A DNA stretch of 60,000 nucleotides from Glandiceps talaboti. Its lineage: Eukaryota; Hemichordata; Enteropneusta; Spengelidae. The notes beneath the pieces were generated by a model. The model ran no database searches, was not told where the DNA came from, and saw nothing but the letters and a program-made list of their open reading frames with translations. The DNA lies in assembly GCF_964340395.1 (NCBI RefSeq), contig NC_135567.1:11716984-11776983 (forward strand). The letters run 5' to 3'. Position numbers and translations under genes: made by a program. Positions 45,149 to 58,200 of the stretch are shown piece by piece; positions within the stretch are counted from its first letter, which is position 1; every line of letters begins with the position of its first letter.

Positions 45149-47388
45149 GATATGACACTGTGTGGTGAGAGGGGTGGTAGTTGTATGACTGTAGTAGTGC
45201 AGGACACTGGTGAGAGGTGTGGTTGTTTTAGTACATGAAACTGTATTATGAGAGGGGCGGTTGTTGAAGTGCACAATACTGTATGGTGATAGGGGCGGTT
45301 AATGTAATGCAAGACACTGTATGGTGAGATGGGCGGTTGTTGTAGTACACGACACTGTACAGTGAGAGGGGCGGTTGTAGTAGTGCAGGACACTATCGTG
45401 AGAGGGGTGGTCGTTTTAGTACACGCCACTGTATAGTGAGAGTGGCAGTTGTTGAAGTGCACAACACTATGGTGAGAGGGGTGGTTGATGTAGTGCACGA
45501 CAGTGTATGGTGAGAGGGGTGGCGGTTGTGGTGCACGACACTGTATGGTGAGAGGGGCGGCTGTTGTATTGTTTGACACTGGAGAGAAAGGCGATAGTGC
45601 ATGACACTATGGTGTAGGTTTGGTTGTTGTAATTCATGTCACTGTCTGATGAGAGGGGCGGTTGTTGTAGTACACGACACTATATGGTGAGGGAGGTGGT
45701 TGAGGTAATACATGATATTGTGTGGTGAGAAGGGCGGTTGTAGTAGTGCAGGACTCTATGGTGAAAGGGGTGGTTGCTGTAGTGCACAACACTGTATGGT
45801 GAGAGGGGCGGATTTTGTAGTACACAGCACTGGTGGTGAGAGGGGTAGTTGTTATAGTGCAGGACACTATAGAGAGAGGGGCGATTGTGGTAGTGCTAAA
45901 CACTGTATGGAATGAGAAGCGATAGTGCACTTTGGTGAGGGTTTTGGTTGTTGTAATGCATAACAGTGTACGGTGACAGGGGCAGTTGTTGCAGTACACA
46001 GCACTGTATGGTGAGAGGGCGGTTGTTCTAGTGCATGACAATGTATGGTGTGACGGGTGGTTGTTGTAGTACATGACACTGTACGGTGAGAGGGGTGGTT
46101 GTTGTAGTGCACAACACTATGGTGAGAGGGGCAGTTGTTGTTGTACATGATACTGTATGACGAGGGAGGTTTTTATTGTAGTGCATAACACTATACGGTG
46201 AGGGGTGTGGTTGTTGTAGTGCATGACATTGTATGATGTGGGGGTTGGTTGTTGTAGTGCAAAACACTGTACAGTGAGGGGAGGTTGCTGTAGTGCAAGA
46301 CACTGAATGGTGAGAGGGGCTGTTGTTGTAGTGCATGACACTGTATGGTGAGAGGTGTGGTTGTTGTAGTGCTCGATATTGTACGATGAGAGCGGTGTTT
46401 GTTTTTTGTGCATGATATTTCACGGTAAGGGGTTGGTTGTTGTAGTGCACGACATGGTACGGTGACAGTGACGGTTGTTGTAGTGCTGAACACTGTATGG
46501 TGAGAGGGGCAGTTGTTGTAATATATGACACTGTACAGTGAGAGGGGTGTTTGTTGTAATGCACGACACTATGTTGAAAGGGATGGTTGTTGCAGTTCAC
46601 GACACTGTATCGTGAGATGAGTTGTTGATGTAGTGCTTGACACTGTACATTGAGCGGGGAAGTTGTTGTAGTGCAGAACAGTGTATGGTGAGAGGTGCAG
46701 TTATTGTAGTGCATGCCACTGTATGGCGAGGGTTGGTTGTTGTAATGCACAATATTGTATGTTGATAGGGGCAGTTGTTATAGTGACAGACATTGAATGG
46801 TGAGTGGGACAGTTGTAGTGCTCGGCACTGTACAGTGAGTAGGGCAGTTGTCTGAGTGCACGACACTGTATAGTAAGAGGGGGGTTGCTATAGTGCACGA
46901 CACTGTACGTTGAGATGGGTGGTTGTTGTAGAGCATGTCACTGAATGGTGAGAGGGTAGGTTGTGGTAGTGCACAATGATGTACAATGAGAGGGGCAGCT
47001 GTTGTAGTACATGACACTGTACTGTGAGAGGGATGGATGTTGTATTGCACAACACTCTACATTGAGAGGGGTGGTTGTTGCAGTGCACGACACTGTAAAG
47101 TGAGAGTGGTTGTTGTAGTGCACAACACTGTACAGTGAACGTGGCAGCTGTTGTAGTGCACGACAGTGTATGGTGAGAGAGGTTGTGGTTGTTGTAGTGC
47201 ACGACACTGTTCATTGAAAGGGTTGGTTGTAGTGCATGTCACTGTACAGTGAGAGGGGTGATTGTTGTAGTGTACAACACTGCATGTTGAGCGGCGGTTG
47301 TTGTAGTACATGACACTGTACGGTGAGGGGGGCAGTTGTTTTAGTGCATGACACTGTACAGTGGGAGAAGCAGTTGTTGTAATGCAAG
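45149..47388. repeat. 38-bp minisatellite, array B (copy 2)
   Basis: Nearly identical to 13,345-15,657, apart from a deletion of about two units (near 46,290) and a 4-bp loss in a gttt run. For a minisatellite this sameness is striking next to the much altered array A. Confidence 0.95.
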
Positions 47389-49675
47389 TAAGGTGGAAAA
47401 ATAGAATGTTGTGTAAAAATGCTTCAAAAATATTCTAATCTCCTAAACTAGCTGGCAAATTGAGCCTACATTTGTTGTGTAGGTGTCTTGAGATGATCAG
47501 ATATAAGTTTGGTGAAAGAAAATTTGACTTGTTCATTAATATGCAAATTAAGTCTAAAAATATTTTTTTTCGTAAAAATGTTTAAAAACTCCTTTCTTCC
47601 AAATCTCTGCCAATTGAGTTGAAATTTGTTGTGTAGATATCTTGTTATATGCAGATATAAGTCTTTTCAAGATAAATAGACCAAGTCATTAATATGGGAA
47701 TTAGAATTGTTTGGTAAACCGACACTCAAAACTTTTGCTAGTACTCTAACGTTAAAATTCGAGCTACCATATGTTGCTCGTCTTATGTTGGGATCCGAGT
47801 CTCAAGGTTTTCAAAGACAACGAGTGAGAGAAAGCTTGTCAAGTATAAAACTAATAAACCAGGTTGTTTCTAGGTAGGTCAGACGTATATTTCCATTTAC
47901 GCATGCGTAAACTGTCATTTGACAGGATTGTAGACGACAGAAGAGACCTTGCTAACACAAAGGCATGCGTGGTAAAACCAATTAACTTATGCACGAGTTA
48001 CCCAAACATGGATCGTGCTGATGTATGTATCATAATTTCGTGGCCAATCACAGCATTCCTTTGATAAATCAGACTAACAGTATAGCCACATACAAAATGT
48101 CAAATCACACAAATTATATGTTTACGTGAACTTCTTCACAGCAGATAATTTAATGAGGGTTGGCGACACATTATGGTATCGACCCCAAATTCTTTACCTG
48201 CCATAGTGATAATTGATAATATATATAATGATATAATTATCGGTATACCAAGTTAGAACTTTAAGGAACTGGCCTATGACAGGGTTAATAATGTTAAGAA
48301 AATAACTAAATAAAATAAATTCAAATGTATATTGAATGTGCTGGCTTATAAGTACAATCTTTTGTTTATCATCTAATGTCGTTATTTTAATTTTACACGT
48401 TTATAAAATCATCGCATCTAAATGTGTAAAGATATTTTTGGACCTCTTGACTTGTTGGTGTGGACGAATCATTTTTACTTTTTTCTAAAAATTTGCTGCA
48501 AAAGGCAAAAAGAGATTCCGGCATCCTCAGAATAATTCTAAAAGAAATAATTCCCAAACTGGGCACACATGTAGCAATACTATTACTAGGTGAGAGGACA
48601 GCTACATCCACGCATGCGTCCCAGTCAAATCTCAAACTGTATTCCAGCCCCATCCCACCCTTCACCTACTAAAATTTTACAATTGAAAGCAGCTGGGTAA
48701 TAGGTTGGGGAACTATGTTGAAGTCGTTTGACCTGCGTGTACAAAGCGGAACTGCTTTTTTTCGTTAACTCTTTTCTGACAACTTTTACAGTGTTAAGGA
48801 ATCATTTTGTATTTAATTTCCAATTCTGCTTTCGTGCTCGGACTAAACATTTCGGCTGTGTTTTCTAATTGAAAGTGACGTCACCAAAGAAAGCAAATAT
48901 TCGCGAGGCACTTAGGTCAGATATTTCATCGGTTAAAAATTCCAGTTACAATATTCCACAATGCATGCATAGCGATCAGTTTACAGAATGTCATTTTTTT
49001 AGCTTGATGCGGTTTCGAGTCCGAAATAAACTGCATAGCCTTGAGAAATTATCCATCGCTGTGTTGATACTTTGTTACAAATAAACACCAGGTGCAAAAC
49101 TAATTAGGCAACGCATTATTTACTCAGAGATGGGACGCAACACGACGATAGATAAAACTACATCTCATTACCGGACACATTAAAACGCTAAACGGCAAGT
49201 GATATCAGAAGATCTAATAACCCATGATCCCATTAAAGTGTATTACTTCACACTTAACGTAGACTTTAATGATAATTATTGACGTAGAGAATGTACCGTC
49301 CTCCATTTCTGCACAACACTTAGCTTACTAGTCTGGAATTTATATCATGACGTCACATTCGAAGGCTTTGGAAGCTTTTTATTAGTAGGCGCTGTTATAC
49401 GATTTTAAGTTTGTGTAGTTGCAGTTAAACGGAAGTACTTGAATATTAAACACTTTGTCTCAAATAGATCTTAGCCGCGGTATTCTTTACTCATGTGTTG
49501 ATTTCAACATCATTAGATGGAGTTAACAAAAATCCCTACCAGTCACCATTTTATCAATACATGATAAGGATGTCTACATGTAACATAGTAAATGGTGGTT
49601 TATCGCGTAACGATTTGTAATTAGCGTAATTTAATGATAATTACTCAACCCACATTCTATTAAACGAGGTACAAA
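47389..49675. repeat. Block b (copy 2)
   Basis: Nearly identical to 15,658-17,945. All palindromes noted there are retained. Confidence 0.8.
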
Positions 49676-49785
49676 AATTAATTATCAACATCGGTACCAT
49701 GTCACATCATCACTCATGTAAGGAGTGGGGGTAACTCATAAACAATCAGAGATTTGAAAATTTATCTGATCTTCGGGCAAAAGAG

Positions 49786-49873
49786 TATAAAATGCCAGGA
49801 GTTCTCCGTATGTCTCATATCTACCCGAACGCTGCTGATTGCCGTCTGTAAAAGAAACGACCATGATGGTGAG
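49786..49873 (+). promoter_or_regulatory. Possible TATA promoter with short ATG exon (copy 2)
   Basis: Identical to 18,059-18,146. Weak on its own. Confidence 0.15.
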
Positions 49874-52432
49874 GTAGGACTATTCATTTTTGTCTAGGTT
49901 TGACAGTACAAGAATACGACTAGTGCATCTTTATTTGAACCATTACAGGTTTGACACCCATGGCCACTGTTTCGTTCAAGTTTTTTTTTCTTCATTTATA
50001 TAGATATCTGGCATGGTCATTGCTTTGCCCCTATCCACAAACTGGATTCTCCTTTTATTCTTCATCACTTACACACTGCTTTAAACTAGTTCAGGCGCGT
50101 TGTTCTTCCCGTGATTGTTTAATGCTTGGGAAAAATTCATCTTCTTAAAATTAGACATTTGTGACACACATATACTATATCAGACTACACTAACGTATGG
50201 GTTTGGTTGATGTAAATATAGAATAAGTTCAACATTATTTTAAAACTCCAAACACGGTTTGAATTTTTTTTTTGAAACAGAATTTCCTGAAAACTAATCA
50301 GTGCTCACCTGTCAGAAGTTAACTTTTAGATATCGTTATGGTTCTCTTCCCCATCAATGTATTTAAAACACCACTAGTGTACTTTATAGTGGCGAGTGTA
50401 ACTCAACAAACACGTTGAGAATGGAACAAATTTACTCATTTATTTTATTCTAGGCCCTTGTTTTGCAAAAGTGTCGATTCACTTTAAAACTGGGTATTTC
50501 ATGGTGCCCTAGGGCTGTTCATCGTAACATTTGGCATCGACAGCCAATATCAATTTGACCATTTTACAATCATGACAAGTACAGGTGGTGGAAGATATAA
50601 TTGAAAATGAATTTAAATTGAGAATTGATTGAGAATGAAAAATAATTTGAAATGGAAAAAAGATTTGCGAATGCAAGTGAAAATGAAAACGCATTTAACA
50701 TGAAATTAGAGTTACGACTGAAGTGAAAATTAAAATGAATTTGAAATGAAAATCGGTTGTTTATGTAAGTGAAAATGAAGTTAACTTGGAAATTGATTTG
50801 CAAATGAAAATATAAAACAAATTTTTCTTGTAAATTTAAAGAAAAAATGAAACAAATTTACCCTTTTTCTTCTTGTTTTCTCTTTTTTAATAAAAAATGA
50901 TTTGTTATGTCATGGGCCTTCTCGGTTGCCGTAATATTGTGATCCATGAATTGAACGAACTAACTCAGTATTATTGAAACATCTCATACCACTGTTAGAG
51001 ATAATTTAGCTGTACTAGTTTTTCTCGGAAACGTGTGAACCTCAAAAACATATCTTCCAATAGCCCAAATCAGATTAGTATGTGGTCAAGTTCAAATTAT
51101 TCTGAAAATTCATAAGCAAGTCTTTTATTTAAATTGTGTCACCGCATGAGTGATTTGTATACAATTGGTAGACACAGCTACGATAGAGTGTGGAAACACA
51201 GAATGAAGTATATGAAGAAGTCTGTGTAATACTCAAGTTTTATAAAAGTCTGTATCAGTGTTCATAAATTTAACTTCATATCGTACCAACGAATACTTGT
51301 AAATAACCAAAATTAACATTTCCGATAGTATTCACCATGGCTTTATCAATGTTTACTAAAGACAAGACGCATGCCTGACTTCAGACAATAAAATTAGTAT
51401 CCAAAGTTTCTAACTTCCTCATTGCGGACTACTGAGGCTTGTAAAGTCTGTTTATAGATAACCTCCTTAACTTTCTCCTAAACCAACCCGGTTAACGATC
51501 CAGTGTTATGATATCTGTGTCAAATGAATATCTTGGGTTGTCCTTAAAACAGGTGTCTGGAGACCACCAAAGATGCACAGTTGGCTCTTCTTTAAGAAGT
51601 CCTTTCGAGCCTCCAGTGACTTCTCCTTTTCGCCAAGTTAGTCTCCTCCACAATCATCACCTTCACAACCCCCACCAGTCTCGATACACAATATCAATAC
51701 CTAATTTGTTGGCGTATTATCATTACGTCGCACCAAAAACTGCCTCGTTGTGTTACTGTTGTCGAGTGATTATAATAAAACGCCCTTTATATAGTAGAGC
51801 TAAAATCTCAGGAAGGCTCCTTACACAGGTAACCACATAAACGTTATTTTTAGATGCGTTGTTGTAGCATTTATTGATTCCGAGAATGTGCGCCAATTCT
51901 CATGTCACGCATGCGTCATAGCATCAGTAAATACTGCGTGGTGGTTCACGGAGAATTGTGAGCTACTGGTATTCATTTTCTATAAAGTAAATTTTATAAA
52001 CATAGACATAAGTTGTGCACAAGTAAGCTTTTACCATTACATTGTTAACACAATTTTCATTTATACAAAATGACTGCTTGATGTAGCGCCAGAGGTACAT
52101 GTATGTCCTATAAATCCTACCTTGGCTGTACATCGCCCTCAGGAGTCACTCGTTTCGTTTTGTTTCAATCACAAGTTTTCAATACACGACACATGTGTAT
52201 TTTATACAGAGAATAAAAATCAGTTTTCGGAACTTGTATTGGAATTTCAAATCAAATATGCAAACGTCTCTCGATAACTGTTGTAGTTCAACATAAAGGC
52301 AAGAAAAAATATGAAAGTGTTCAATACGGACTACATCAATATTTTTACTTCACATGGTTCAGCATGCCATGATTGTTTCAAAGCAAACTCTTGACTCGAA
52401 GTGTATGAATTGTATTTAAAATAACCACACTG
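49874..52432. other. No gene seen
   Basis: Matches 18,147-20,706 with only isolated substitutions. Contains the purine-rich tract (about 50,590-50,850) and the uncalled 110-codon frame at 51,508-51,840. Confidence 0.45.
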
Positions 52433-52690
52433 TGTGTGTATGTATGTATGTATGTATGTATGTATGTATGTATGTATGTATGTATGTATATGCGTGCGTG
52501 CGTGCATGCATGCATGCATGCATGTATGCATGTATGCATGTAAGCATTTATGTATGTATGTATGTATGTATGTATGTATGTATGTATGTATGTATGTATG
52601 TATGTATATGCGTGCGTGCGTGCATGCATGCATGCATGCATGTATGCATGTATGCATGTAAGCATTTATGTATGTATGTATGTATGTATT
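52433..52690. repeat. (ATGT)n/(GCGT)n/(GCAT)n compound array (copy 2)
   Basis: Same duplicated architecture as 20,707-20,949, with an extra 'gtatgcat' step in each half and different run lengths. Confidence 0.95.
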
Positions 52691-54552
52691 ACTAAAATCG
52701 TGTTTATGTTTTAGTATTGTGTCCAGTAAAAAATTGTTCTGAGTTACGGTAGGCACAGTACTTTTACAAAGGCAATCCCGAGCTTGAACTTGATTTCTGA
52801 TATTTGTTCTTAAGTTCTTATTTCTATGTTTTCAAAACAATATTCAAATACAATTTAATTATGCACAATTGCTCGAGTTTAAGGAATATGCACAGTCCTT
52901 CCAGGGTGAAATAAAGTCAGACAAATAAATATAGACCTGTAATCACATCAACGCATGTACAGATGAAGATAATTCCTTTGATCTTTTAGGTAATTTAATA
53001 AGATAAATATTTACTCTTTTGATTCCAAAACAGATAAGTACACTGTATACTTTATCCTGTACTCATCATAGGCTGTGTTTAATGTGAGGTGTATTCGCAA
53101 TATGACTCTTTTTTCATCAGACCACTCAGAACGTTTGACAAACAAACATTTCGACGCTGTTTTAGCCTTGATTGACACATCGTACATTTATTCATTCCTA
53201 TGACATACAGCAACCCAACCCACGCCCACAAAAACAGTTAGTTTCAAAATAGCATATTGGTAAATTTATATTGTAACACCCTGTGGGAAATCCATACAAT
53301 GTCATATAGTCTTAGGAGTTGGAAGCGAGGGGAAAGGGTTGCCTATAGTAAAAGTGTTAGTTACAGAAAAGCTACAGTTGCATCCGGGTCATGAAAATTC
53401 CATTTTACTATGATGTCGCTAGGATTAACAAATGTGCGAATAATTTAGCTAACAAACAATTACTTGAAATATAGATTATGTATAAAGAATGGTGAGAAGA
53501 TCCCTACCGGTACGAGGTCAAATGTCACAACTTCAAGAAATGCGGACTTACATTATTACACATGAAGTACATCAGTTAATGTCTACTCAAATGATTGTGA
53601 AATATACTGACGCCAAACCCGTTTAAACACCTGGACACTCATCAATACTTTTATCTAATGATGTCATCGTCACTTTAAAATGTTACTATTTTAATTGAAA
53701 TAGCTAACTAACACTCGGTAGTAATTTCGCAAGGACAAACATACATGTATAACTACAGTTTCAATATATAGTTATCCACGGTGGCTAATACCTGTAATAT
53801 CCAAACTCTATATGTTCACAAGTGACATTTTAAAATCCACAGTTCCATGAATTGTCAAGAAAGAAAATCAGAGTACGAATTCAGAATATATTGATTTTAT
53901 ATTTTGACTTAAATGTTTATTAACTCTTTTTGTATGCTGATACCTATTTATTTTGAGAGGGAAACAAATTGTGTGATTAAAATAGGGTATGATAAAAAGC
54001 GGAGTAGAGAGGTAAAGGAAACTGTTGTATTATAACAAAAAGAAGTAATTGAAACGTAAACGTGAGCTTGTAGATAAATAAAAATGCAGAAGGAAACCAC
54101 GAAAGATGAAAGGGTGGTCTATTTGCTGTTGACTTTGGATAGAAAGAATGTATGTGTCCAGCGTTACGGTAACAAAAAATCGTATCGATGCCGTTCATCA
54201 GATACCGTGGACTCTTTCATACCTAGTCGTCCGTCACTTATCGTTGTTCACTGTAGGGAACCTATTACCTGACATAAAGGAAATGATTGAGTTTAATATC
54301 ATATTTTAAAAGTTAAGAAGGACAGGGAACTAAAACACCCCACTGTTGCATGATGCCTGCAACTTCTTCTTTTTTGAAATGTTCGGGGAAATTTATATTT
54401 TTTACAACTCTTCCAAAACGGTGGTTATGTTGTCGCCATAGTTGATTCAACTGATAGGAGCAATTTGGCGGTTTCTACTACCGTAACGCTAGACAGAGCG
54501 GAAAATACACTTAGGTTACAATGTTTTCTATCCAAAGATAAGTTAAATTTAT
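52691..54552. other. No gene seen
   Basis: Matches 20,950-22,810 with about one difference per hundred bases towards the right end. Confidence 0.5.
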
Positions 54553-55022
54553 TAAATTAAAATAGTTTTGTTAATAGTATATAATACTAATATTTTATTT
54601 CATTGACCTTTTTCATTGTTTAATGGATATTTACAGAATTTACTTGCATCAATTAAAGCTTAAGAATTTATCTTGTAATTGACTTGTCAAATACATACGC
54701 AAAATATCAAGCTTCCCTAATATTTCATCACTGACATCATAGAAACGAAAGCAGGCTCTAGTGACAAACATACCGTGCGACTGTACAGCAATTTTAGAAA
54801 TGTCGCGGGGGGGGGGGGTTGTGTGTTGAAGTTGAAAGTGCGTATGAAATGAAAAAAAAAACAATGTTCTAAATTCTGAAACACATACTGATGGTCAAGA
54901 ATGTCAGGTGACCATTCCAACACGGTTGACTGTCGATTATTCGTTGATTTATTTGGTTCTCATTAAGACAATGTTTGAATATCTCTCTTTACATGTGTCT
55001 TTAGTTATGATTACTGTGTGGA
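54553..55022. other. Copy-2-specific ~470-bp segment upstream of the gene
   Basis: Unit 1 has only a short T/A-rich joint here (about 22,811-22,832). The segment holds a run of about eleven G (near 54,808), and on the minus strand an open frame (54,649-54,864) whose last ~50 residues have ordinary protein composition (MFVTRACFRFYDVSDEILG and on). I cannot identify it. It could be an inserted gene fragment, or ancestral DNA lost from copy 1. Confidence 0.5.
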
Positions 55023-55074
55023 TGTTATCTTTATTTAAACCAAAACAGTCAAGCAAATGATAGCATTTCACTCA

Positions 55075-55203
55075 TATAAACATATACAAATCATGATACT
55101 AAAGCTAAAAAATAGCATTCGTATTTGTAGCTCACATAGCCTTTCGTGTTATCCTTACTAATTGTGTTCCATATTTTTTCCTTTAAGTACTCCAGTCATT
55201 ACA
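55075..55203 (+). promoter_or_regulatory. Possible TATA box and 5' leader (copy 2 gene)
   Basis: TATAAA at 55,075-55,080, same distance from the ATG as in copy 1. The specific segment ending at 55,022 puts new sequence within about 180 bp of the start codon, so upstream control could differ between the two genes. Confidence 0.3.
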
Positions 55204-55261
55204 ATGCGGTCGGTGGTGTACTTAATGATCCTCCTGGGATATTGCCACATCAGCCAGGCAG
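55204..55261 (+). CDS. Exon 1, signal peptide (copy 2)
   Basis: Identical in sequence to 23,007-23,064, with the same CAG|GTAATG donor. Confidence 0.8.
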
Positions 55262-58200
55262 GTAATGATCAAAGTTTGTTCCTTTATTACTACTAATATC
55301 ATTTCTGCCATCAATGCCACAAAAAGGTGTAACCATAATCAGCCATTAGATGTGTTGTATGTTTAAACTCACAGTAATTTAGAGATCATAATTTCACAGT
55401 CTCAAAAGTATAAGGTGTGTACCTGTATAGTATCATCGAGATAGTGACTACATCAAATTTAGCAAGTTATGAAACTTAACACAATCCCACACCAATATAT
55501 GATTGTGAAATGCGAATTTATTTTTACTTCAACGACATACTGCAAACTGTGAATATGTGAACATCTAAAACCCATTCTCACACTTCATTTATTAATTAAT
55601 TTTGATTTTAATTTTAATTAATTAATTAATCAATTAGTTAGTTAGTTAGTTAGTTAGCTAGTTAGTTAGATAGTTTGTTTATATGTATGTTTGTTTGTTT
55701 ATTTATTTATTTGTTTGTATAATTGTTGTTGTGTTGTCAGTGTTTATTTGTTTGTTGTTTGTGTGTTTGTTTTTTGTTTATGTATTTACCTATTTATTTT
55801 ATTTATTTATTCGTTCGTTCGTTCGTTTGTTTGTTTTTTACTTTGGTAGTTTGTGTTATTTTGTTTGTTTATTTACCTATTTACTTGTTTACTTATTTAT
55901 TTATTTAGTTATTTATTTATTTATCCATCTATTTATTGATTGATTGAATGAATGAATGAATGAATGAATGAATGAATGAATGAATGAATGAATGAAAGAC
56001 CAACAGGTCAAGTCTCATTTATAAAAATGAAAATAAAATCTCCACAATAAAGAGAAGAAATACGCAAAATACAACCATGTCATACACATAAAACTAGCAG
56101 AATTTACATAAACATACTATGAGGCATAATAATTATAGTCAATCTCTCAGTTATGACGTTTAAAAATGATCCCGCTTTTGTAATTTGATGAATTTTTCCT
56201 GAACCCTTCAGCTGGCCTGGTTTTTTTTGTTTTTTTTGCCAAGGGTCAAAACGTTCGATTCTTACTCTTAAATACTTCTGACACCAGTAACATAGTGTAT
56301 TTTAAGAGAATGTATGCCCCTCAACATCTTTTTATAAAAACAAGCATTCTAAAAGCTTTGTTGACAATAATATATGTTCCTTATTGCTTAAATTGTAAGT
56401 AAGTAAAATGCCATGGTCCTTGATATTATAAACTCTCTCGAGATCATACATTGCAATGGTAAACATGACATCCCCGGTAGGTTTCGAACACTGTTCTCTC
56501 AACTTTGTTGTTGACGTTTTTCTAACATAAGGGATCCTTCAATAATTACAAGGGGGTGGGGGAGGTATTTAGGGATGATCCCATTTTGCTTTGACTTTTT
56601 TCTTTTTATCTAACTTTGTTTTTGTGATTTGGCATGATGCCACTGCTGTTACCAGTCCAAATCCTACTGCTATCATCACATCCCACCACTGCCACCATTG
56701 TAAAGTAATATAGTAACATAACAGTGTATTAAACAGAGCACGGTATTACATTTAAATTAAATGTATTTATTTTCAAAAGCGCCTTTTCTATTCATTAATA
56801 TTCAAAAGCGATGTACATACAATAGATTTTAAAGCATGGTAAAACAATCAAACAAATAGATCTAAAACAACAAACTGGTTACAATAATTATAAAAAAAAG
56901 ACTAAAATTACAACTAGTAAAAGACACATGGTAAAAATTAATACAGCTTATAATACTGTTTAAACAGATGTGTTTTAAGATCACATATAAAAAGTTCACA
57001 AACAGTGATCAGCTTTAGTTCTCCGAGAATTGATTTCTATAGCTTTTGTTACTGGTGTCAGAAGTATTGGGGATAATGTGACGGAGTGGCGATGTTAACA
57101 TCGATCCTGGGATTGCCAGTTGTACGCTCATCTAGCCTTTGGGATTTCTGGTCTTCAGCTCAGCCAATTAGATTGAAACACAGGCATTAATTTAACACAA
57201 ACACAAACTATAATTTGGGAAAAAGTGGGAAACAATAAATAATTTATTTAAAAACTATATAATTGTGTGAGATCTCAATACAGAAAAATTCCCTCTCTCG
57301 TGTGATTTGAACTCAGGACTTCTATTTTTGAACTTATGACCACGCCACAGGGTGACGTTTACATTGAATAGGAGAGGGTCATATTAATTTAGAAAAGAGA
57401 AAGTGATTGAGGGTCACTATACAGCAAAATGAACTAGGTTATATGACAGACCGGGCTTGATTTCCCCCAGCCCTCGCCCATTATAATTACTGAAGGCTCC
57501 ATAAAGGTAACTGAAGACAAGCTTGTCATCTGGCAACAAGATGATTGTGTGTTGTGTGAAATAAATTTGACACGTGCATATGTTATCATCAGTCATCATT
57601 TGTTGAAGTGTGTGTTACCCAGACTCTTCGGACTACCATCGCCACAAGCGACAGCAGAAGTCAGATGAGTGTGGGTAACAAAGAAGTTGTTTTACGTGAT
57701 TACTTAAAGTGTTCACATTCCGCTGATGAACAAAACAATTAACCCCCAAAAATGTTCGTAATCCCTTCCCAATCCCAATCCCAATCCCAATGATTTACTG
57801 AGATTTCTATATGTGCAATTGGACTATACGGTAACCCATTTCTCCTTTTCATTCCGGAGATATACACGATGTTCACTTAATAGTATATATTGCAACCCCC
57901 ACACTTTCCATTCAACATTGTCTAGATACCCTCATTTCTCCCAGTAATTCACCATACTATATATGTGTAATATGCACATGCAATACGGATTTCCAAAATA
58001 TAAGAGAGATTTAATAATACTTCTCGATACTGTTTAACTTTGCATTCGATGAATATTATTAGACTAAGTACTTATAAATACATTTTGAACAAACTGTCTC
58101 TATGTTTCTTTTCCAGCGATATCAATAGCCGATAGTAGCTTTGCAATTACTGCTCCAGTAACCTACACCATTGACAGATATACACCGGTTGATTTCACGT

